The translations under genes were made by a program, and so were the position numbers. The notes beneath the pieces were generated by a model. The model did no database searches and was not told where the DNA came from. It saw nothing but the letters and a program-made list of their open reading frames with translations. Positions 58,900 to 64,000 of a stretch of 64,000 nucleotides of DNA are shown in pieces (the stretch's first letter is position 1; every line of letters begins with the position of its first letter). The stretch is taken from the NCBI RefSeq assembly GCF_900291015.1, contig NZ_OLKL01000047.1, positions 89,489 through 153,488 on the forward strand, read 5' to 3'. The stretch comes from Pseudomonas persica (GTDB lineage Bacteria > Pseudomonadota > Gammaproteobacteria > Pseudomonadales > Pseudomonadaceae).

Positions 58900-60788
58900 C
58901 ACAGGGCTGATTCCTGGGTAACGGTGGCAGGCGCGAACTCAGGCTTGAGCCGGCCGTTTTCGTCGAGCAGCCAGGCGTCCATCACCTGACGCACCACCGG
59001 GGCGGCGACGCCCGAACCGGACTCGCCGTTCTCGACCATCACCGAAACCACGATCTTCGGGTCGTCGGCCGGGGCGAAGGCGACGAACAGGGCGTGGTCG
59101 CGGTGGCGCTCCTGGAGCTTGTTGCGGTCGTACTTCTCGCCCTGCTTGATCGCCACCACCTGAGCGGTACCGCTCTTGCCGGCAATGCGGTACTGCGAGC
59201 CGATGGCCGCCTTGCGTGCGGTACCGCGGGCGTTGTGCATCACCTGCTCCATGCCATGGGTGACCCTGGCCCAGTCGGACTTGTCACGCAGCACGATGTT
59301 TTCCATGGGGTTGTCGTCCACCGGCGGCTGGCCTTCGATGGTCTTGGCCAGGTGCGGGCGGTTCCACACGCCCTTGTTGGCGATCAGCGCAGTGGCCTGG
59401 GCCAGTTGCAGCGGCGTGGCCTGCATGTAGCCCTGACCGATACCGAGGATCAGGGTTTCGCCGGGGAACCAGGCCTGGCGGCGGGTGGCGCGCTTCCATT
59501 CGCGCGACGGCATCAGCCCGGCGGATTCCTCGAACATGTCGAGGGCAACCCGCTGGCCGATACCGAACTTGTTCATGTAGCTGGACAGCCGATCGATGCC
59601 CATCTTGTGCGCAAGGTCGTAGAAGTAGGTGTCGTTGGAGCGCATGATCGCGGTGTCCAGGTCGACCCAGCCATCGCCCGAGCGGTTCCAGTTACGGTAC
59701 TTGTGGTCATAGTTGGGCAACTGGTAGTAGCCCGGGTCGAACACCCGGCTGCCGGCATTGACCACGCCGCTGTCCAGGCCGGCGATGGCCACCGCCGGCT
59801 TGATGGTCGAGCCTGGCGGGTACAGGCCACGCAGCACGCGGTTGAACAGCGGTCGGTCGATCGAATCGCGCAGTTCGGCATAGGCCTTGAAGCCAATGCC
59901 GGTGACGAACAGGTTAGGGTCGAAGCTGGGCTGGCTGACCATCGCCAGTACCTCGCCAGTTCGCGGGTCAAGCGCCACCACCGCACCACGCCGGCCACCC
60001 AGGGCAGCCTCGGCGGCCTCCTGCAGCTTGATGTCGAGGCTCAGCACGATGTCCTTGCCCGGTTTCGGGTCGGTGCGTTTGAGCACCCGCAGCACACGGC
60101 CGCGGGCGTTGGTCTCGACTTCCTCGTAGCCCACCTGGCCATGCAGGTCGGCTTCGTAGAAGCGTTCGATGCCGGTCTTGCCGATGTGGTGGGTACCGCT
60201 GTAGTTCACCGGGTCGAGGGTTTTCAGTTCTTTCTCGTTGATCCGCCCCACATACCCCACCGAATGGGCGAAGTGCGCGCCCTGCGGGTAATGGCGCACC
60301 AACTGGGCCACCACTTCCACGCCCGGCAGGCGGAACTGGTTCACCGCCACGCGGGCGATCTGCTCTTCGTTGAGCTCGAACAGGATCGGTACCGGTTCGA
60401 ACGGCCGACGGCCCTGGCGCATGCGCTTCTCGAACAGGGCGCGGTCGTCGGCTGTCAGCTCCAGCACTTCGACGATGGTATCCAGCACTTCCTGCCAGTT
60501 ACCCGCACGTTCGCGGGTCATCGACAGGCTGAAGCTGGGCCGGTTGTCGGCGACGATCACCCCGTTGCGGTCGAAGATCAGCCCGCGGGTCGGCGGGATC
60601 GGCTGCACATGCACCCGGTTGTTCTCCGACAGCGTCGAGTGATAGTCGTGCTGGATGACCTGCAGGTAGTACAGCCGCGCGATCAGCACGCAAATAAGCA
60701 GCATGATCGCCACTGCGCCGACCACGACGCGGTTACGCACCAGGCGGGCGTCTTTCTCGTGGTCCTTGAGACGGATCGGCTGCGACAT
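58899..60788 (-). CDS. mrdA: Penicillin-binding protein 2
   Basis: This 629-residue class B transpeptidase crosslinks side-wall peptidoglycan. One membrane helix near residues 25-45 (VVVGAVAIMLLICVLIARLYY) precedes the pedestal domain, then PGSTIKPAVAIA with the active serine near 325, SNDTYFYDLA near 385 and KSGTAQVVAI near 545. It starts the mrdA-rodA-mltB-rlpA unit; rlmH is 16 bases upstream on the same strand. Confidence 0.97.
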   Translation of the reverse strand: MSQPIRLKDHEKDARLVRNRVVVGAVAIMLLICVLIARLYYLQVIQHDYHSTLSENNRVHVQPIPPTRGLIFDRNGVIVADNRPSFSLSMTRERAGNWQEVLDTIVEVLELTADDRALFEKRMRQGRRPFEPVPILFELNEEQIARVAVNQFRLPGVEVVAQLVRHYPQGAHFAHSVGYVGRINEKELKTLDPVNYSGTHHIGKTGIERFYEADLHGQVGYEEVETNARGRVLRVLKRTDPKPGKDIVLSLDIKLQEAAEAALGGRRGAVVALDPRTGEVLAMVSQPSFDPNLFVTGIGFKAYAELRDSIDRPLFNRVLRGLYPPGSTIKPAVAIAGLDSGVVNAGSRVFDPGYYQLPNYDHKYRNWNRSGDGWVDLDTAIMRSNDTYFYDLAHKMGIDRLSSYMNKFGIGQRVALDMFEESAGLMPSREWKRATRRQAWFPGETLILGIGQGYMQATPLQLAQATALIANKGVWNRPHLAKTIEGQPPVDDNPMENIVLRDKSDWARVTHGMEQVMHNARGTARKAAIGSQYRIAGKSGTAQVVAIKQGEKYDRNKLQERHRDHALFVAFAPADDPKIVVSVMVENGESGSGVAAPVVRQVMDAWLLDENGRLKPEFAPATVTQESAL

Positions 60789-60804
60789 CGGACTGCTTAC
60801 AGGC

Positions 60805-61272
60805 TCATTTATGGTAAGGATGCCCGGACAACACGGTCCAGGCGCGGTAGATCTGCTCGCCGATGAGTATCCTTACCAATGGGTGCGGCAGGGTCAGCGG
60901 CGACAGCGACCAGCGTTGCTCGGCGCGCGCACAGACCTCGGGCGCCAGGCCTTCCGGGCCGCCCACCATCAAATTCACCGTGCGCGCATCCAGGCGCCAG
61001 CGGTCCAGCTCGGTCGCCAGTTGCTCGGTACTCCAGGGCTTGCCATGGACCTCGAGGGTGACGATGCGCTCCCCGGGCTGAACCTTGCTCAGCATGGCCT
61101 CGCCCTCCTGACGGATCAGGCGGGCGACATCGGCATTCTTGCCCCGGGTGTTCAGCGGGATTTCCACCAGCTCCAGCGACAGCTCGGCGGGCAGGCGCTT
61201 GGCATATTCATGCCAGCCTTCCTCGACCCACTTCGGCATGCGCGAGCCGACCGCGATCAGGCGCAGACGCAC
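60805..61272 (-). CDS. rlmH: 23S rRNA (pseudouridine-1915-N3)-methyltransferase RlmH
   Basis: RlmH methylates pseudouridine 1915 in 23S rRNA on 70S ribosomes. The 155-residue SPOUT protein shows LEVHGKPWSTEQLA, NLMVGGPEGLAPEV and ILIGEQIYRAWTVLSGHPYHK (last 21 residues end the protein). The GTG at 61272 has AAGGAA upstream and gives the family start (RLRLIAVG). rsfS lies ten bases upstream, mrdA follows. Confidence 0.95.
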   Translation of the reverse strand: MRLRLIAVGSRMPKWVEEGWHEYAKRLPAELSLELVEIPLNTRGKNADVARLIRQEGEAMLSKVQPGERIVTLEVHGKPWSTEQLATELDRWRLDARTVNLMVGGPEGLAPEVCARAEQRWSLSPLTLPHPLVRILIGEQIYRAWTVLSGHPYHK

Positions 61273-61282
61273 AGCGCTTTCC

Positions 61283-61702
61283 TTATTCCCGGTCCTTGAG
61301 CTTGTCGGAGTACTCGTGGGCATGGTCCGGGCTGTGGTGCTTGCCATCGGCGGCACGGCTTTGCTCGGCACCCTGCCACAGGCGCTCCAGGTCGTAGAAC
61401 TGGCGGGCAGCGGCGGTCATCATGTGCACGATGACGTCGTTCAGGTCCAACAGCACCCAGTCGCTGTCGCCCTTGCCTTCTTCACCCAGAGGCTGGGCAC
61501 CCTTGGCCTTGACCGCTTCGCGGACCTTCTCCAGCATCGCGTTGATCTGGCGATTGGAGGTACCGGTGGCAATGATCATGTAGTCGGTCAGGCTGTGCTT
61601 TTCGCGCACGTCGATGACCTGGATGTCCTGGGCCTTGACGTCTTCCAGCGCTGCCTTGGTCAGGGCGACCAGTTCTTCGCCGTGGATTTTCTGCTTGGTC
61701 AT
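61283..61702 (-). CDS. rsfS: Ribosomal silencing factor RsfS
   Basis: RsfS (Iojap family) binds L14 and blocks subunit joining under starvation. The 139-residue protein carries EKHSLTDYMIIATGTSNRQ and WVLLDLNDVIVHMMTAAAR, both family marks. The C-terminal extension ends in HEYSDKLKDRE. ATG 61702 was chosen; nadD is 43 bases upstream. Confidence 0.95.
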   Translation of the reverse strand: MTKQKIHGEELVALTKAALEDVKAQDIQVIDVREKHSLTDYMIIATGTSNRQINAMLEKVREAVKAKGAQPLGEEGKGDSDWVLLDLNDVIVHMMTAAARQFYDLERLWQGAEQSRAADGKHHSPDHAHEYSDKLKDRE

Positions 61703-61745
61703 ATAAAACTCGTTCAACTCGTTGGATGAGGCGCCAGAGGCACCG

Positions 61746-62405
61746 TCAGTTAGGCACACGATACAGTTCGTGCGCCTCGATGTAGGCCAGTACGGCGTCC
61801 GGCACCAGGAACCTCACCGATTTGCCGCTGGCCAGCAGCTGTCGGATCTGTGTAGCCGACACCGCAAGCGGTGTCTGCCAGACGAACGAAATGTTTCCCG
61901 CCGGGCCGGACATGGCGGTGGGATCGCTCTCCGAGCGCGCAGCCAGCAGGTTGCGCAGCTCGTCAGGGGGTTCTACGTCGGCATCCGGGCGTTGCAGCAC
62001 CAGGATGTGACAGTGTTGCAGCAATTCTTCCCAGCGGTGCCAGCTGGGCAGGCCACAGAAGGCATCCCAGCCCAGCACCAGGAACAGTTGATCGTTGGCG
62101 GCCAGTTCGGTGCGGATCGATTCCAGCGTATCGATGGTGTACGACGGCTTGTCGCGCGCCAGCTCACGGGCATCCACGCTCAGGCACGGCACGCCCTGCA
62201 CGGCATTTTGCACCATTGCCAGGCGGTCCTGCGCGGCCACCTGCGGGGTGTCGCGGTGCGGCGGCCGGGCGTTGGGCAGCAGGCGCAGCTCGTCCAGCCC
62301 CATGAACTCGGCCACTTCCAGCGCGCTGCGCAGGTGGCCGATGTGCACGGGGTCGAAGGTGCCGCCTAGAATGCCGATGCGCCGGACTGCCTGGGCCTTG
62401 CTCAA
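61746..62405 (-). CDS. nadD: Nicotinate-nucleotide adenylyltransferase
   Basis: NadD makes deamido-NAD from nicotinate mononucleotide and ATP. The 219-residue product shows GGTFDPVHIGHLRSALEVA with the HIGH-type motif near residue 15 and the C-terminal ISATQIRQLL-like motif (VSATQIRQLLASGKSVRFLV). The start ATG is one base after the proA stop, so these genes are co-transcribed. Confidence 0.96.
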   Translation of the reverse strand: MSKAQAVRRIGILGGTFDPVHIGHLRSALEVAEFMGLDELRLLPNARPPHRDTPQVAAQDRLAMVQNAVQGVPCLSVDARELARDKPSYTIDTLESIRTELAANDQLFLVLGWDAFCGLPSWHRWEELLQHCHILVLQRPDADVEPPDELRNLLAARSESDPTAMSGPAGNISFVWQTPLAVSATQIRQLLASGKSVRFLVPDAVLAYIEAHELYRVPN

Positions 62406-62406
62406 C

Positions 62407-63678
62407 TCAGCAGGACTCCTGGCCGCGCAGCTGGCCGTCGCCGATCACTACGTACTTCTCGCAGGTCAGGCCTTCCAGGCCGACCGGGCCGCGGGCATGC
62501 AGCTTGTCGGTAGAAATGCCGATTTCCGCACCAAGGCCGTACTCGAAGCCGTCGGCGAAGCAGGTCGGGGTATTGAGCATGACCGACGCCGAGTCGACCT
62601 CGGCCATGAACTGGCGGGCTTCACCCTGGTGTTCGCTGATGATCGAGTCGGTATGGTGCGAACCGTAGTGGTTGATGTGCTCGATGGCCTGGTCCAGGCC
62701 GTCGACCACGCGGATCGACAGGATCGCGTCCAGGTACTCGGTGTGCCAGTCGGCCTCGGTGGCCGGTTTGGCGTCGATGATGGCCCGGGTGCGCTCGCAG
62801 CCACGCAGCTCGACGCCCTTCTCCTGGAAGCGGCGGGCCATTTCCGGCAGGAAGCGCTCGGCCACCTGCTGGTCGACCAGCAGCGTTTCCATGGCACCAC
62901 AGATGCCGTAGCGGTAGGTCTTGGCGTTGAACGCCACGCGCCAGGCCTTGTCCAGGTCGGCGTGCTGGCTGACGTAGACGTGGCAGATACCGTCCAGGTG
63001 CTTGATCACTGGCACGCGGGCATCGCGGCTGATGCGTTCGATCAGGCCACGGCCGCCGCGCGGCACGATGACGTCGACGAATTCCGGCATGCTGATCAGC
63101 GCGCCCACGGCTTCGCGGTCGGTAGTTTCGACCACCTGCACCACAGCTGCCGGCAGGCCGGCGGCGGCCAGGCCACGCTGGATGCAGGTGGCGATGGCGC
63201 GGTTGGAGTGGATGGCTTCGGAGCCGCCACGCAGGATGGTCGCGTTACCCGACTTCAGGCACAGGCTGGCGGCATCGATGGTCACGTTCGGGCGCGACTC
63301 GTAAATGATCCCGATCACCCCCAGCGGCGTGCGCATCTTGCCGACCTGAATACCCGATGGGCGGTAGCTCATGTCACGGATGGCACCGACCGGGTCCGGC
63401 AGGCTGGCCACCTGGCGCAGGCCGGTGATCATGCCGTCGATACGCGCCGGGGTCAGCGCCAGACGGTCGAGCAGCGCCGGCTCCAGGCCATTGGCACGGC
63501 CGGCGGCCAGGTCCAGCTCATTGGCGGCGGTCAGCTCGGCACGAGCGGCGTCCAGCGCCTCGGCGGCAGCTTGCAGGGCGCGGTTCTTCTGCGCGGTGCT
63601 GGCACGGCCGATCACCCGGGAAGCCTCACGGGCAGCGCGACCCAGGCGGGTCATATAGTCAAGAACGGACTCAGTCAT
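62407..63678 (-). CDS. proA: Gamma-glutamyl-phosphate reductase
   Basis: ProA reduces gamma-glutamyl phosphate to glutamate semialdehyde in proline synthesis. The 423-residue protein shows RTPLGVIGIIYESRPNVT near residue 105 and the catalytic cysteine in YGICGAMETLLV near 260, with ADIHKGDHTDSI-like GSHHTDSIISEHQGEA later. It leads the proA-nadD-rsfS-rlmH-mrdA series. Its promoter would lie in the spacer right of 63678. Confidence 0.96.
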   Translation of the reverse strand: MTESVLDYMTRLGRAAREASRVIGRASTAQKNRALQAAAEALDAARAELTAANELDLAAGRANGLEPALLDRLALTPARIDGMITGLRQVASLPDPVGAIRDMSYRPSGIQVGKMRTPLGVIGIIYESRPNVTIDAASLCLKSGNATILRGGSEAIHSNRAIATCIQRGLAAAGLPAAVVQVVETTDREAVGALISMPEFVDVIVPRGGRGLIERISRDARVPVIKHLDGICHVYVSQHADLDKAWRVAFNAKTYRYGICGAMETLLVDQQVAERFLPEMARRFQEKGVELRGCERTRAIIDAKPATEADWHTEYLDAILSIRVVDGLDQAIEHINHYGSHHTDSIISEHQGEARQFMAEVDSASVMLNTPTCFADGFEYGLGAEIGISTDKLHARGPVGLEGLTCEKYVVIGDGQLRGQESC

Positions 63679-63830
63679 GGGTTCGGTGTCTTGGCGAAGG
63701 GGAAATCGGCTGATTATAACTGCCGCGCAGGTGTACGCCCAGCGGCGGGTGGCGGATGGTAGAAAATGGCTGGGGCAATGCCTAGGAAAGATGTAACCGG
63801 GGTTATCGAAATTTCTATCTCCTGTTACGG
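63679..63830. other. Spacer upstream of proA
   Basis: No gene seen. The spacer holds the proA promoter region; AAGGGGAAATC and an A/T-rich patch near 63711-63720 are all that stand out. It is followed by a broken REP pair and then a possible gene start at 63906, so the whole stretch from 63679 to 64000 has no certain gene. Confidence 0.5.
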
Positions 63831-63900
63831 CCCTTTCGCGGGTAAACCCGCTCCCACAGGGACCGCACCGGTCTCAAATCCAGTGAGGTTCCTGTGGGAG
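63831..63900. repeat. Broken REP pair
   Basis: The left REP (GGCCCTTTCGCGGGTAAACC) is complete. The inverted mate begins TTCCTGTGGGAG at 63889-63900 but then changes to unrelated sequence in place of CGGGTTTACCCGCG. This marks a recombination or insertion boundary. Confidence 0.75.
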
Positions 63901-63905
63901 ATTCT

Positions 63906-64000
63906 ATGGCCGAAGGCAATTTTTCAGTAGAACCGTCTTCGGCCTCTTTCAGCAATCTCCAGGCACAAGTCAGCGCGCCAGAGAAATTCTCTTCAGCGTT
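63906..64000 (+). CDS. Possible start of a gene, truncated by the window edge
   Basis: An ATG at 63906 opens a frame that stays open to the end of the window (31 codons, MAEGNFSVEPSSASFSNLQA and onward). The GGGAG five bases upstream, which comes from the broken REP, could act as ribosome site. GGCCGAAG and CTTCGGCC (63908-63943) also form a hairpin inside it. No family recognised; it may be noise. Confidence 0.3.
   Translation, partial: MAEGNFSVEPSSASFSNLQAQVSAPEKFSSA

Noticed and set aside
59094..60866. 590-codon frame opposite mrdA
   Set aside because: It mirrors PBP2, has no conserved motif, and the opposite gene is clear.
1..64000. tRNA, rRNA, tmRNA and other stable RNA genes
   Set aside because: I saw no cloverleaf with a T-loop signature GGTTCGA and matching stems, and no rRNA sequence in any spacer.

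Overview
The window is a stretch of Pseudomonas chromosome, most probably of the P. putida group. Three things point there: the high GC content, the many paired REP palindromes of the type TGTGGGAGCGGGTTTACCCGCGAA in gene-end spacers, and a gene order in the right half (ladS, thiD-thiE-hemL, ybeZ-ybeY-corC-lnt, leuS-lptE-holA, lipA-lipB-ybeD-dac-rlpA-mltB-rodA-mrdA-rlmH-rsfS-nadD-proA) that matches the Pseudomonas core genome. The species is inferred; it was not searched.

Left end (1-2530) is accessory and decayed. It has the 5' part of a type I restriction methylase (hsdM). Upstream on the same strand lies the helicase end of an SNF2 protein, joined out of frame to a MotA-like membrane segment that looks like ZorA. 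I read this as a type I Zorya anti-phage operon collapsed by an internal deletion (zorA start joined to zorD end). An 826-base gene-free stretch with a perfect 33-bp inverted repeat follows. From 2530 to 4846 there is a small divergent cassette: a WYL-domain regulator of the BrxR/CapW kind facing a one-TM coiled-coil protein and an ADP-ribosylglycohydrolase with an altered metal motif. This is the best candidate for an undescribed system.

The metabolic middle part (4976-29800) has an amino-acid permease, a D-glucarate module (gudP-gudD with a divergent GntR/FadR regulator and two mirror-image operators), a medium-chain reductase, tesB with a HAD phosphatase, a GNAT enzyme, a histidine phosphatase, a histone-deacetylase-like enzyme, a flavoprotein, rhlE, an EamA exporter with a divergent Lrp regulator, two nuclease-type genes (DnaQ-like and NYN), hrpB, fieF, a second Lrp-type regulator, and small membrane or envelope genes.

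The right half (29180-63678) is housekeeping: rRNA and nucleotide enzymes (rluE, amn), an AidB-like flavoprotein, a LadS-like sensor kinase with no receiver domain, thiamine and heme synthesis, the ybeZ-lnt operon, leuS-lptE-holA, arfA with a terminator hairpin inside its reading frame, lipoate synthesis, and a long minus-strand block for cell elongation and peptidoglycan (dac, rlpA, mltB, rodA, mrdA) followed upstream by rlmH, rsfS, nadD and proA. miaB, which normally stands before ybeZ, is not at that position. At the far right a REP pair is broken, and unrelated sequence that may start a gene begins at the break.
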